Position numbers and translations under genes: made by a program. This document shows positions 18,449-27,911 of a stretch of DNA of 64,000 bases, piece by piece. This DNA is from Schwartzia succinivorans DSM 10502 (lineage in GTDB: Bacteria; Bacillota; Negativicutes; Selenomonadales; Selenomonadaceae): NCBI RefSeq assembly GCF_900129225.1, contig NZ_FQUG01000005.1, positions 124,001 through 188,000 on the forward strand. Reading direction: 5' to 3'. Every line of letters begins with the position of its first letter. The stretch's first letter is position 1. The notes under the pieces were generated by a model. That model saw only the letters and a program-made list of their open reading frames with translations, had not been told where the DNA came from and ran no database searches.

Positions 18449-19594
18449 ATGAAGAAATGGAAGGAAAAGGCGGCGGCGCTTTCACTTACGGGAATACTGC
18501 TCTTTAATCCTGCCGCCGCGCTTGCTGCGGATGATGATGATACCGAGGCTCTTGAAGCTCAGCTTGAGGAGCTGCAGATGCGCGCCGATGCCCAGCAGGC
18601 AGAAACGGAGCGTATTCAGGGTAAAATAGACAGCGTTTCCGAGCAGCTTCGCGTGCTGTCTATGCATGTAAGCGAGGCTGAGGCCGAATACGCCGAGGTG
18701 CAGGGAGCTCTTGAGGATACGGAAGGCCGTATCGCTGAGAATCAGGAGCTTCTTGAAAAGACACAGAAGGAACTTAACGAAAAATCGGGACTTTTAAGAA
18801 AGCGCGTGCGCAATATTTATATGCACGGGCAGATAAGCTACATAGACGTACTCTTCGGAGCCAAGAGCTTTAACGACTTTTTGACACGGATGGATCTTCT
18901 GACGCGAATCATAAAGGCTGATTACAACCTTTTGAAAAAGGTGCAGGAGGATAAGCGCGTCGTTGAGAAGGCAAGGGCGGCTCTGGAAACAGAGCGCAAA
19001 ACAAGGATTGCCCTTGTTCGCGACGCGGCTTCAAAGCGTGCTGAGCTTCGTTCAAGAAAGCGTGAAAAGGACGACCTTCTTGAACGCATGGAAAACGACA
19101 AGGCATTGTCACAGCAGGCATACGAGGAAATGCTGGCCGCATCAAAAGAGGTTGAAAAGCTCATTCAGGCGCGGCGCTATCAGTACAGGGGGCCTGCGGT
19201 TGTTGGCGCGGGCGGTCTCATGTGGCCGATTGCCAGCGATGAGATAACATCGGATTACGGCTGGAGAACACATCCTATCACAGGCGACTCCCGCTATCAC
19301 AGCGGAGTCGATATCGGCGGTGATTACGGCGAGCCTATCTATGCTGCGGCAGCCGGAACTGTTGTTTATGCAGGATGGATTTCCGGCTACGGCTACGCGG
19401 TTGTCATTGACCACGGCGGTGGAATATCTACCCTTTACGGTCATAATGAGCAGCTTAATGTTGGTGAAGGTCAGAATGTATCCCAGGGCGATGTTATCGC
19501 CTACTGCGGCTCCACAGGAAACTCCACCGGACCTCACTGTCACTTCGAGGTTCGTGAAAACGGAGAGCCTGTAGACCCGATGGGTTACTTTTAA
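18449..19594 (+). CDS. EnvC-like coiled-coil M23 peptidoglycan hydrolase
   Basis: A 381-residue exported protein: signal peptide (1-26, ending ALA), a long coiled coil (about 30-240), and a C-terminal LytM/M23 domain (about 255-381). The zinc-ligand motifs HSGVDIG and HCHFE are complete, unlike in E. coli EnvC where the metal site is degenerate, so this protein could itself cleave peptidoglycan. Its coiled coil and its position 12 bp after ftsX suggest control by FtsEX. Confidence 0.92.
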   Translation: MKKWKEKAAALSLTGILLFNPAAALAADDDDTEALEAQLEELQMRADAQQAETERIQGKIDSVSEQLRVLSMHVSEAEAEYAEVQGALEDTEGRIAENQELLEKTQKELNEKSGLLRKRVRNIYMHGQISYIDVLFGAKSFNDFLTRMDLLTRIIKADYNLLKKVQEDKRVVEKARAALETERKTRIALVRDAASKRAELRSRKREKDDLLERMENDKALSQQAYEEMLAASKEVEKLIQARRYQYRGPAVVGAGGLMWPIASDEITSDYGWRTHPITGDSRYHSGVDIGGDYGEPIYAAAAGTVVYAGWISGYGYAVVIDHGGGISTLYGHNEQLNVGEGQNVSQGDVIAYCGSTGNSTGPHCHFEVRENGEPVDPMGYF

Positions 19595-19614
19595 ATTTTG
19601 AAGCAGGTGGAATT

Positions 19615-20781
19615 TTGCCAAGAAGCAAGAAAAAATATATTTTGACGGCTGTAGTGTCTGCCTTGACGGGTGCCGTGCTGACAATAGGCGTGCTGGCCTG
19701 GTCGCTGGGACTTACACCGGATAAATATGAAAGATTTGCGAGATTCCTCGTCATGATGCGTTTCGTTGAAACGCAGTATGTTGACGAGGTGAGCTACGAC
19801 AAACTGATGAACGGGGCAATATCCGGGATGATTAAGTCTCTGGGAGACCCGTATTCCGTTTATCTCGACCCGGAAATGTACAAAAAGCTCATTGAGCAGA
19901 CCGGAGGAACCTTTGGCGGTATCGGCGTTGTTATGGGCTTTGAAAACGGAGTCCACATAATGTCGGTGCTGGAGGGTACTCCGGGAGAGGCTGCAGGGCT
20001 TGTAGTGGGGGATGAGATTCTGGCGGTGGATGGTACTCCAACATCCTCTATGGATTCTGAAACCACGGCGATGTCAATCCGCGGAGAGGCAGGCACGGAC
20101 GTAGTACTTTCCATTCGCCATTCCGACGGTCGTGAACAGGAATACACAATTACCCGGGATGTCATTCACGTGAAAACTGCGGCAGGCCGCATGTTTGATA
20201 ACTCAGATATAGGATATATCCGTATAGCGTCCTTCGGAGAAAGCACGGCGAAGGAATTTGAGACAGACTACAACAGACTTCGTGATGAAGGCATGAAGGG
20301 CATGATTATAGACATGCGCGCAAATCCGGGGGGCTATGTAAAGACCTGCGTGGATATTGCAAACCTCATTGTTCCTGCAGGCCCGGTCGTTTCCGTGGTA
20401 CAGAGGGACGGCACACGCGAGGAGCATACATCCGGGCTTTCGGAGCCGACAGTACCTATTGTGGTGCTGATTGACGGGAATTCTGCCAGCGCCTCCGAGA
20501 TTCTTGCGGGAGCTTTGCAGGATACGGGAGCTGCTACGCTGGTGGGAACGACCTCCTACGGAAAAGGCTCTGTTCAGGTTGTTCTTCCAATGCCTGACCG
20601 CACTGAGGCCGTGAAGCTTACAATTGCAAGGTACTATACTCCAAACGGGCGCAGCATAAACGGCGTCGGAATTGAACCGGATGTCTTTGTGGAGCAGCCT
20701 CCTGAGGCGCACAGGGACATGCAGCTTGAAAAGGCTTTGGATGTAATTAAGGAAAAAATGAAAGCTGCGGAAAATAAATAA
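19615..20781 (+). CDS. Carboxy-terminal processing protease, S41 family, with PDZ domain
   Basis: A 388-residue periplasmic serine protease. An N-terminal membrane segment (about 8-28) is followed by a PDZ domain (about 95-175) and the S41 catalytic domain, with nucleophile Ser in NSASASE and general-base Lys in TSYGKGSVQ. The probable start is TTG 19615 after AGGTGG. It lies 20 bp after the EnvC-like gene, the usual ftsE-ftsX-envC-ctp order, and may process or control wall enzymes. Confidence 0.94.
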   Translation: MPRSKKKYILTAVVSALTGAVLTIGVLAWSLGLTPDKYERFARFLVMMRFVETQYVDEVSYDKLMNGAISGMIKSLGDPYSVYLDPEMYKKLIEQTGGTFGGIGVVMGFENGVHIMSVLEGTPGEAAGLVVGDEILAVDGTPTSSMDSETTAMSIRGEAGTDVVLSIRHSDGREQEYTITRDVIHVKTAAGRMFDNSDIGYIRIASFGESTAKEFETDYNRLRDEGMKGMIIDMRANPGGYVKTCVDIANLIVPAGPVVSVVQRDGTREEHTSGLSEPTVPIVVLIDGNSASASEILAGALQDTGAATLVGTTSYGKGSVQVVLPMPDRTEAVKLTIARYYTPNGRSINGVGIEPDVFVEQPPEAHRDMQLEKALDVIKEKMKAAENK

Positions 20782-20805
20782 CGCAGATCGTACTTATTAC
20801 GGATG

Positions 20806-20844
20806 GAGAAAAGATGAAGTTAATTCATCTTTTCTCTTTTCTTT
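20806..20844 (+). terminator. Terminator after the S41 protease gene
   Basis: A perfect 13-bp stem GAGAAAAGATGAA / TTCATCTTTTCTC (20806-20818 and 20824-20836) is followed by TTTTCTTT. Confidence 0.88.
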
Positions 20845-20914
20845 ATACATAAAATACATTATAATAATAAATAAGGTCATTTAATCGTAGACTAATGAAG
20901 GGAGAATCACAAAG

Positions 20915-21514
20915 ATGCAGCTTATGGGAAGACGAGAGCGGAAGAAACTTGAGTCACGGAAGTGCATTATGGATGCAGCGGTGAAAAATTTTGTGGAAAA
21001 TGGCGTGACAGAAACCTCCATCGCTGATATTATGAAGGAAGCGCGCCTGGGGGTAGGAACATTTTATAACTATTTTGAATCAAAGGAAGCGCTGCTTTTC
21101 TGTCTTTTGAAGGAAATTGCTGAAGCGGTTTGCGGACAGGCGGAGAAGTCGATGAAAAACGGAGAGTCCGCAGGAAAAATTCTTCGGGCGGCGGTGAAAA
21201 GCACGACAGAAGCGCTGGAGAAAAATCCTTATGTTCTTCCGCTTTTCCTTGGGACTGCAAGCAGACAGCCCAACGATAAAAACAAATCGGCCGGAAGAAA
21301 TGCCCGTACGCCGGGATTTAAGGGCGTATTTACGGATATTATCAGCTATGGTCAGAAAAAGGGAGAGTTCGATCCTACGCTCGACCCGCATCTCGTTACA
21401 GAGATGTTCCATTCTATTTTCCAGGCGGCCTCCTTCAGCTCGCTTTCATACAGCTTTGAGGAAAATGTCAGTCTGAAGGTGGATTTGATTTTGAAGGGTA
21501 TTGAACCCAGATAA
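20915..21514 (+). CDS. TetR/AcrR-family transcriptional regulator
   Basis: A 199-residue regulator. The N-terminal helix-turn-helix (about 10-55) has the typical TetR core AAVKNFVENGVTETSIADI and the GVGTFYNYFESKEALL segment. The C-terminal ligand domain is not specific enough to name a ligand. ATG 20915 follows AGGGAGA, and a TATAAT box lies at 20860-20865. It is 22 bp before the NirJ1-like gene on the same strand and probably regulates this heme-related operon. Confidence 0.9.
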   Translation: MQLMGRRERKKLESRKCIMDAAVKNFVENGVTETSIADIMKEARLGVGTFYNYFESKEALLFCLLKEIAEAVCGQAEKSMKNGESAGKILRAAVKSTTEALEKNPYVLPLFLGTASRQPNDKNKSAGRNARTPGFKGVFTDIISYGQKKGEFDPTLDPHLVTEMFHSIFQAASFSSLSYSFEENVSLKVDLILKGIEPR

Positions 21515-21536
21515 AGAATATTGACAGGGAGTATTT

Positions 21537-22727
21537 ATGATTAGTGTAACTAAACTGCTTTTTTCAAGAAATTATGATGGGGATGACCTGAGATATCGTC
21601 CGGGTGCGGCGCAGATGAAGCACGGGACCTCAGAGGGACACGGCCCTGTTGTGGCGTGGAACGTGACGAGAACCTGCAATCTCAAATGCCGTCACTGCTA
21701 CATGGATGCGGACGCTGAGAAGCATGATAATGAGCTCACGACAGAGGAAGCCAAAAGATTTATCGACGATTTGGCGGATTTCCATGTGCCTGCTCTGCTT
21801 TTCTCCGGTGGTGAGCCTCTGGTCAGAAAGGACCTCTTCGAGCTTGCGGCCTATGCAAAGGAGAAGGGTGTAAGGCCGACGCTTTCCACCAATGGTACGC
21901 TTATTACCCGTGAGGTAGCGCAGAAGCTCAAGGATATCGGAGTTGCTTATGTCGGTATTTCATTGGATGGCCTGAAGGATGTCAACGACATGTTCCGCGG
22001 CAAGGAAGGTGCTTACGAGGCTGCCATGCAGGGCATCAGAAACTGCGTTGCGGTTGGTCAGCGCGTTGGTCTGCGATTTACTATAAATGAGCATAATGCA
22101 AAAGAGCTTGATAATATCTTTGACTTTATAGAACGGGAAGAAATAAACCGTGTCTGCTTCTATCATCTCGTATACTCGGGGCGTGGAGAAAAAATGGTGA
22201 AGGAGGACGTTTCTCCTGAGGAATCCCGTGCAGCTATTGATACCATCCTTCGCCGCACCCGTGATTTTGAGGAGCGCGGCCTTGAAAAGGAGATTCTTAC
22301 CGTAGACAATCACTGTGACGGTGTGTATATGTACCTCAAAGCAAAGGAAGCAGGGGACGAAAAGCTGGCGGCTCAGATCTGGTCGTATATTTCAATGAAC
22401 GGAGGAAACCGGTCAGGTATAGCCTTCGGCGAGGTAGACCCGGAGGGCAACGTTCATCCCGACCAGTTCACACAGCATCATACCTTCGGCAATGTCCGCG
22501 AGCGTAAATTCAGTGAAATCTGGCAGGATGTGGAGTCGAATCCTATCCTTGCAGGACTCAAGGATAGAAAAGGCCTGCTTAAGGGACGCTGTGCGAAATG
22601 CCGATTCCTTTCGGCGTGCAATGGTAACTTCCGTACCCGTGCAGAGGCGCGGACGGGTGACTACTGGGAATCTGACCCTGCCTGCTACCTCACGGATGAA
22701 GAAATCTTCGGGGAGGAAATGAAATGA
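21537..22727 (+). CDS. Radical SAM protein, NirJ1/AhbC-like (siroheme-dependent heme pathway)
   Basis: A 396-residue radical SAM enzyme with the cluster motif CNLKCRHC (CxxxCxxC), the FSGGEPL loop and a C-terminal SPASM-like set of cysteines (CAKCRFLSAC, DPACY). The opening MISVTKLL and overall sequence match proteins annotated as NirJ1, related to AhbC, which trims acetate side chains of didecarboxysiroheme. It overlaps the next gene, NirJ2-like, by ATGA. The upstream enzymes of the pathway (siroheme synthase, AhbAB) are not in the window. Substrate assignment is inference from family. Confidence 0.85.
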   Translation: MISVTKLLFSRNYDGDDLRYRPGAAQMKHGTSEGHGPVVAWNVTRTCNLKCRHCYMDADAEKHDNELTTEEAKRFIDDLADFHVPALLFSGGEPLVRKDLFELAAYAKEKGVRPTLSTNGTLITREVAQKLKDIGVAYVGISLDGLKDVNDMFRGKEGAYEAAMQGIRNCVAVGQRVGLRFTINEHNAKELDNIFDFIEREEINRVCFYHLVYSGRGEKMVKEDVSPEESRAAIDTILRRTRDFEERGLEKEILTVDNHCDGVYMYLKAKEAGDEKLAAQIWSYISMNGGNRSGIAFGEVDPEGNVHPDQFTQHHTFGNVRERKFSEIWQDVESNPILAGLKDRKGLLKGRCAKCRFLSACNGNFRTRAEARTGDYWESDPACYLTDEEIFGEEMK

Positions 22728-23719
22728 TCGTATCCTGGAACACGACCAATGCCTGCAATCTTACCTGCGCGCACTGCTACCGTGATGCGGGAGCGAAGGC
22801 GGAGGATGAGCTTTCAACGGCGGAAGCCAAAAAAATGCTCACGGAAATCGCCCGGGCGGGATTCAAGATTATGATTTTTTCCGGTGGAGAACCCCTGATG
22901 CGCCCCGATATTCTGGAGCTTGTAAAATTTGCCTCTGACCTCGGGCTTCGTCCTGTGTTCGGAACAAACGGCACACTTATCACGCCTGAGCTTGCAGTTA
23001 AGCTTAAGGAAGCCGGTGCCATGGGAATGGGTATTTCCCTTGATTCGCTTGACGCGGAAAAGCATGACAAATTCCGCGGCATGGACGGCGCGTGGGCCGC
23101 AGCGGTACGCGGCATGGAAAATTGCAGAAATGCGGGACTTGCTTTTCAGATTCATACAACGGTTATGGACTGGAACGAGTCCGAGCTTGAGGCAATGACT
23201 GATTTTGCAGTTGAAAAGGGTGCTGTGGCACATCATTTCTTCTTCCTTGTTCCAACGGGACGGGCAACAACCATTGAGGAGGAGTCCCTGCGTGCTGAGC
23301 AGTACGAATCCGTGCTTACACGCATCATGAAAAAACAGCAGACTGTGGACATAGAGCTGAAGCCTACCTGCGCGCCGCAGTTTTTGCGGATTGCCGCTCT
23401 CATGGGAGTAAAGACACGCTTCCGCCGTGGCTGCCTCGCAGGACTGGCATACTGTATAATAGGTCCCCGTGGAAAGGTACAGCCCTGCGCGTATCTCAAC
23501 ATGGAAATCGGTGATGTAAGAAAGCAGCCCTTTGATGAAATATGGAAGAACAGCGAAGTATTGAAGAAGCTTCGTACCATGGATTATTCAGGCGGCTGCG
23601 GCTCCTGTAACTTTAAGCACGCCTGCGGCGGCTGCCGTGCGAGGGCGGCATATTACCATGACGGGGACTATATGGCAGAGGAGCCGTGGTGCCTCTATCA
23701 TGGGCGTAAAGGACAGTGA
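22724..23719 (+). CDS. Radical SAM protein, NirJ2/AhbD-like
   Basis: A 331-residue radical SAM enzyme with CNLTCAHC, FSGGEPLMRPDI, and C-terminal cysteines CGSCNFKHACGGC plus EPWCLYHG. It closely follows the pattern of NirJ2 proteins, which are related to AhbD, the enzyme that converts Fe-coproporphyrin propionates to vinyl groups to give heme b. It is translationally coupled to the NirJ1-like gene. Together they suggest the siroheme-based route to heme; heme d1 synthesis is less likely because no nir genes are near. Confidence 0.85.
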   Translation: MIVSWNTTNACNLTCAHCYRDAGAKAEDELSTAEAKKMLTEIARAGFKIMIFSGGEPLMRPDILELVKFASDLGLRPVFGTNGTLITPELAVKLKEAGAMGMGISLDSLDAEKHDKFRGMDGAWAAAVRGMENCRNAGLAFQIHTTVMDWNESELEAMTDFAVEKGAVAHHFFFLVPTGRATTIEEESLRAEQYESVLTRIMKKQQTVDIELKPTCAPQFLRIAALMGVKTRFRRGCLAGLAYCIIGPRGKVQPCAYLNMEIGDVRKQPFDEIWKNSEVLKKLRTMDYSGGCGSCNFKHACGGCRARAAYYHDGDYMAEEPWCLYHGRKGQ

Positions 23720-23730
23720 AAAGAATTTAA

Positions 23731-24543
23731 ATGATAAAAGTCGTTTTTTGTGATATGGACGGCACACTTCTTGACGCGGAAGGAAAAATGCCGCCGCAGT
23801 TCGATGAGGTAATGGCGGAGCTCAAGGAGCGTGATGTCCTCTTTGCCCCTGCAAGCGGACGTCAGTACTCGGCACTTCTTAAGCAGATGGGAAAATATAT
23901 CGATGATTTTCTTTTTGTGGCTGAAAACGGCACCTTCGTCGCACGTCATGACAAGGAGCTGTTTTCCAACGAGCTTGACCGCGGCGACATACTGAGAGTG
24001 CTGGATGCCGCAGGTGAGATACCGGGCGCGTATCCTGTTGTCTGCGGTAAAAGACTTGCTTTTGTCACCGATGTGTGGAAACCATATTTTGATGCTATGC
24101 GTCAGTATTTCACCCAGTGTCAGTTCGTGGATGATATACGCGAGGCGGCAGAGAAGGAAGAGGTCATAAAGGTGGCTGTCTGTGATGCCGAGCGCGGGCA
24201 TGCGGAGGAATATATTTATCCGCAGCTTCGTGATGCTGTGGCGGACCCGCTGCAGGTTGTTTTGAGCAGCGGCTACTGGGTTGATATAATGAATCCTGAC
24301 GTTAGCAAGGGCGCGGCGATAAAAAAGGTGCAGCAGCTTCTGGGAGTAAAGCCTGAGGAATGTGCTGCCTTTGGCGATTATCTGAATGACGTTGAGATGC
24401 TTGAGTCGGTTGGCTATGGCTTTGCGATGGAAAATGCCCACCCTGATGTGAAAAAGGTTGCGAAATACACCGCGCCACCCAACACGGAATACGGAGTTAT
24501 GACAAAGCTGCGTGAGATGATAGCGCAGGGCATGATGGGATGA
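23731..24543 (+). CDS. Cof-type HAD-family phosphatase
   Basis: A 270-residue HAD hydrolase with motif I FCDMDGTLLD (nucleophile Asp), motif II-like ASGR, and motif IV GDYLNDVEML. The inserted C2 cap is of the Cof type, whose members dephosphorylate sugar phosphates or cofactors such as pyridoxal phosphate and FMN. The substrate cannot be told from the sequence. It lies 11 bp after the NirJ2-like gene, at the end of that operon before a terminator. Confidence 0.9.
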   Translation: MIKVVFCDMDGTLLDAEGKMPPQFDEVMAELKERDVLFAPASGRQYSALLKQMGKYIDDFLFVAENGTFVARHDKELFSNELDRGDILRVLDAAGEIPGAYPVVCGKRLAFVTDVWKPYFDAMRQYFTQCQFVDDIREAAEKEEVIKVAVCDAERGHAEEYIYPQLRDAVADPLQVVLSSGYWVDIMNPDVSKGAAIKKVQQLLGVKPEECAAFGDYLNDVEMLESVGYGFAMENAHPDVKKVAKYTAPPNTEYGVMTKLREMIAQGMMG

Positions 24544-24553
24544 ATGAGAAAAG

Positions 24554-24581
24554 GAACCCTTCTTCGGAGGGGTTCTTTTTT
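24554..24581 (+). terminator. Terminator after the HAD phosphatase gene
   Basis: GAACCCTTC (24554-24562) pairs with GAGGGGTTC (24567-24575) around a TTCG tetraloop, and TTTTTT follows. Confidence 0.9.
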
Positions 24582-24684
24582 ATTAGAGGCTGATATGTGC
24601 GCCCAAGTCATATTTTTTCTTCGACAAAATACCTGCAATAGCGTAATATAAGTATGTGTAAAATTGTAACCTGGAGGCGAAGGT

Positions 24685-25536
24685 ATGAGACTTGATTATC
24701 ACATGCATTTTGAGCACGGTTCCTATGATGCGGCATGGGTGCAGGGATTTTTTGATGCGGCAGAGAAGCGCGGCATAGACGAAATCGGTATCTCCGAGCA
24801 CAGCCACGGCTTTGAAGAGTTTGAGCCCTTCTATTATAATGACCTCGTTCTTGATGATTCCTTCATTGGAGAGTTTCAGCAGAAGTGGCTGAAAAAGAAA
24901 AAGTTCATGTACTCGCTGGAGGAATATTTTGATTTCATGGAGCAGCTGAAGTCTGCAGGTCATGATGTGAAGACAGGCATCGAGGTGTGCAATTTTCAGC
25001 AGCAGGTTGCTGTAAAAAATATTCTGTGCCGGTATCCCTTCGATTACATCATCGGCTCCGTGCATTTTTTGAGGGGCTGGGCGTATGATTCGGCTGAAAT
25101 CAAAGCGGAGTGGAATGAACATTCCCTTGAGGAAATTTACGAATGGTACACGGCTGAGGCTGAGTATCTCTGCGCAGGCGGCTGCTACGATGTTCTCGGG
25201 CATCCCTTCAACATCCGTCTGTTTAAGTTCATCCCTGACTTTGATGTTACACCGTATCTTGAGCGGGTTGCGAAGGCGATGAAAAAGGCGGATATGGTTG
25301 TTGATGTGAACACGGGGACATTATACCGCTATCCGATTAAGGAAATTTCCCCTTATCCTGATTTCATGGAGATGGCTGCGGAGTATCATCTGCCCATCAG
25401 CTTCGGCTCAGATGCTCATGAGCCTGAGGACTGCGGAGCATATATCAGCGACGCGGTGGATTATGTAAAAAAATACGGGTACAGGGAATCTGTGAGATTT
25501 GATAGGAGAGACCGTGAAATGGTTCTTTTTGACTAA
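24685..25536 (+). CDS. PHP-domain phosphatase, histidinol-phosphatase-like
   Basis: A 283-residue PHP-domain metal-dependent phosphoesterase. Metal-binding motifs are visible: DYHMHFEH (2xH near the N-terminus), ISEHSH, GSVHF and GSDAHEP. This fits the HisK/HisJ type of histidinol-phosphatase, but no his gene is nearby, so another phosphorylated substrate is possible. Upstream are TTCGAC (24620-24625), an 18-bp gap and TAATAT (24644-24649), a plausible promoter. It is monocistronic after the terminator at 24581. Confidence 0.8.
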   Translation: MRLDYHMHFEHGSYDAAWVQGFFDAAEKRGIDEIGISEHSHGFEEFEPFYYNDLVLDDSFIGEFQQKWLKKKKFMYSLEEYFDFMEQLKSAGHDVKTGIEVCNFQQQVAVKNILCRYPFDYIIGSVHFLRGWAYDSAEIKAEWNEHSLEEIYEWYTAEAEYLCAGGCYDVLGHPFNIRLFKFIPDFDVTPYLERVAKAMKKADMVVDVNTGTLYRYPIKEISPYPDFMEMAAEYHLPISFGSDAHEPEDCGAYISDAVDYVKKYGYRESVRFDRRDREMVLFD

Positions 25537-25593
25537 CGATGGAAAAGCTTTTGTGTGAACTTGCCCTGATTGCTTTCAAAACGCTTTCTTTGA

Positions 25594-25623
25594 TTGACAT
25601 TAACGGATTTGTTGATGTAAAAT
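25594..25623 (+). promoter_or_regulatory. Predicted promoter of the WecA/TagO-like gene
   Basis: A perfect -35 box TTGACA (25594-25599), an 18-bp spacer and TAAAAT (25618-25623) lie 28 bp before the start codon. Confidence 0.7.
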
Positions 25624-25651
25624 AGGCAGATGGAAAGAAGGGTGAGAGAAA

Positions 25652-26710
25652 ATGCCAAGTTATGGTGTGGCTTTTTTCGTTGCTGTGGCAGCGGCTCTGT
25701 TTATGACGCCGCTTGTTATCAAGCTCGCATTTAAGACCGGTGCGCTGGACAAGCCGGACGCACGGAAGGTTCATAAAAAACCTATTCCCCGAATCGGAGG
25801 ACTCGGGATATACGCTGCCTTTATGGCGGCTATGGCTGTTTATCTTTCGGCCAACGAGCTGCCGGAGGATGTTGGTCAGGGAATGGTCGGTCTGATGATC
25901 GGTGGAACACTTATTGTTGTCCTCGGTCTTATTGATGATTATTCCAATCTTCCCGCAAAGGTAAAGCTTATCGGTCAGATTGTCTGCGCAGCTGTAGCTG
26001 TGGGCTTTGGTGTCCGTATTGATTTCATCACGGATCCCTTTGGAGATATTCTCTATCTTTATGATTATGTGACGATTCCGGGTTCCATTTTCTGGATGGT
26101 GGGACTCACGAATACAGTGAATCTGATTGACGGCCTTGACGGGTTGGCTGCAGGTGTTTCGACGATTGCCTCGGTGACTATCTTTTTGGTAGCGCTCCAG
26201 CAGAATATAATTCTGGTAGCAGTGGTTACGGCGGCTCTTGCCGGCGCTGCCTTTGGCTTTCTCTGGTACAACTTTAATCCGGCAAAGATTTTCATGGGAG
26301 ATACAGGCAGTATGTTCCTGGGCTTCATGCTTTCGGGAATTTCAATCATCGGCGCGGTGAAGAGTGCTACGACGATTGCGCTTATTGTTCCGATACTTGC
26401 TCTTGGCCTTCCTATTCTTGATACTACCTTTGCCATCGTGCGCCGTTACCGTGGAGGAGTGCCTATTTTCAAGCCTGACAAGGGACATCTTCATCACCGC
26501 CTTTTAAATCTTGGCTTTACGCAGCGTCAGGCTGTTCTTTTGATGTACGTAATAAGTGCCCTTTTGGGCTTCAGTGCCATCGCTATGACTGAGGTATCCA
26601 GCAGTCTTGCGGTTATGATTATGGTTGGTGTTGTTGCCGCGGTGCTTTACGGAGCAAAGCGTATAGGCATTTTCAGAATGAATACAACAACTTCGGCGCA
26701 GGGCCGTTGA
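25652..26710 (+). CDS. Undecaprenyl-phosphate N-acetylglucosaminyl 1-phosphate transferase (WecA/TagO type)
   Basis: A 352-residue polytopic membrane enzyme that transfers a HexNAc-1-phosphate from UDP-sugar to undecaprenyl phosphate, the first step of several surface polysaccharides. Family motifs: KVHKKPIPRIGG, GLIDDYSNLP, NLIDGLDGLAAG, FMGDTGSMFLG and HLHHRLLNLG. The sugar is inferred as GlcNAc. The following gene makes UDP-ManNAc from UDP-GlcNAc, so the pair may start synthesis of an O-antigen-like or wall polymer. Confidence 0.92.
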   Translation: MPSYGVAFFVAVAAALFMTPLVIKLAFKTGALDKPDARKVHKKPIPRIGGLGIYAAFMAAMAVYLSANELPEDVGQGMVGLMIGGTLIVVLGLIDDYSNLPAKVKLIGQIVCAAVAVGFGVRIDFITDPFGDILYLYDYVTIPGSIFWMVGLTNTVNLIDGLDGLAAGVSTIASVTIFLVALQQNIILVAVVTAALAGAAFGFLWYNFNPAKIFMGDTGSMFLGFMLSGISIIGAVKSATTIALIVPILALGLPILDTTFAIVRRYRGGVPIFKPDKGHLHHRLLNLGFTQRQAVLLMYVISALLGFSAIAMTEVSSSLAVMIMVGVVAAVLYGAKRIGIFRMNTTTSAQGR

Positions 26711-26726
26711 ACGGAGGACTCAAGGA

Positions 26727-27890
26727 ATGACAGATAAAAAAATAAAGGTCATGACCGTGTTTGGCACCCGCCCGGAGGCTATTAAAATGGCGCCTGTGGT
26801 TCTGGAGCTTGCAAAGCACCCGGATAAAATTGTTCCGGTGGTGGCGGTCACGGCACAGCACCGTGAAATGCTTGATCAGGTGCTGAATCTTTTCAGGATA
26901 AAGCCTGATTATGATTTGGATATAATGGCGGCAGGACAGACGCTTTTTGATATTACCTCCCGCGCCATGGCAGGACTTGATAAGGTTCTTACGGAGGAAA
27001 AGCCCGATATTGTGCTTGTGCACGGTGATACAACGACCACCTTCGCGGGAGCTTTGGCGGCGTACTATCATCAGACGGATGTGGGACACGTCGAGGCAGG
27101 ACTTCGCACACATAATAAGTACTCCCCGTTCCCTGAGGAGATGAACCGTCATCTCACGGGAGCGATTGCGGATCTGCATTTTGCGCCGACATCTACCTCG
27201 GAGAGCAATCTTCTGATGGAAAATACTCCGAAGGATAAAATTTTTGTTACGGGGAATACGGTTATTGATGCTCTGCATCATACGGTGAAGGATGAATTTA
27301 CCTTTGACCCGTCGCTTTCGGGCATAGGCTTCGGGAAGCACCGCATCGTCCTCGTGACGACGCACCGCCGTGAAAATCTTGGTGAACCGATGCGCCATGT
27401 ATATCAGGCGCTGAAGCGTCTTATTGATGAAATTCCGGATATTGAGATTGTATTTCCGGTGCATAAAAATCCAAAGGTACGCGAGGTCGTTCAGGAGGAG
27501 CTGGGCGGCGTTGAGCGGGTTCATCTAATTGATCCCCTCGATTACGAGCCGTTTGCGAATGTCATGCATCGTTCAGCAATCATTCTTACAGATTCCGGAG
27601 GAGTTCAGGAGGAGGCTCCGGCGCTTGGAAAGCCGGTTCTTGTCCTGAGGGATACAACGGAGCGCCCTGAGGCGGTTGCCGCAGGCACAGTGAAGCTTAT
27701 TGGCACGGACATGGAGCGTGTCTACAGCGAAGCAAAGCGTCTTTTGACCGATGAGGCTGAGTACAGCCGCATGGCAGAGGCGGTAAATCCGTATGGAGAC
27801 GGAAAGGCAGCAGAGCGTATCGTTCAGGCAGTGCTTTACCATTATGGTCTTGCGGCAGAGCCGCCGCAGCGTTTCAGCGGTGTTGAATAA
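26727..27890 (+). CDS. wecB: UDP-N-acetylglucosamine 2-epimerase (non-hydrolysing)
   Basis: A 387-residue GT-B-fold enzyme interconverting UDP-GlcNAc and UDP-ManNAc. Motifs: VFGTRPEAIKMAPVV at the N-terminus, HVEAGLRT, THRRENLGEP and TDSGGVQEEAP. Full length and 16 bp after the WecA/TagO-like gene. It supplies ManNAc units for surface polysaccharide. The ATP synthase accessory gene starts only 21 bp downstream, so some read-through into that operon is likely. Confidence 0.94.
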   Translation: MTDKKIKVMTVFGTRPEAIKMAPVVLELAKHPDKIVPVVAVTAQHREMLDQVLNLFRIKPDYDLDIMAAGQTLFDITSRAMAGLDKVLTEEKPDIVLVHGDTTTTFAGALAAYYHQTDVGHVEAGLRTHNKYSPFPEEMNRHLTGAIADLHFAPTSTSESNLLMENTPKDKIFVTGNTVIDALHHTVKDEFTFDPSLSGIGFGKHRIVLVTTHRRENLGEPMRHVYQALKRLIDEIPDIEIVFPVHKNPKVREVVQEELGGVERVHLIDPLDYEPFANVMHRSAIILTDSGGVQEEAPALGKPVLVLRDTTERPEAVAAGTVKLIGTDMERVYSEAKRLLTDEAEYSRMAEAVNPYGDGKAAERIVQAVLYHYGLAAEPPQRFSGVE

Positions 27891-27911
27891 AAGAAAATAT
27901 GAGGGATTCAC

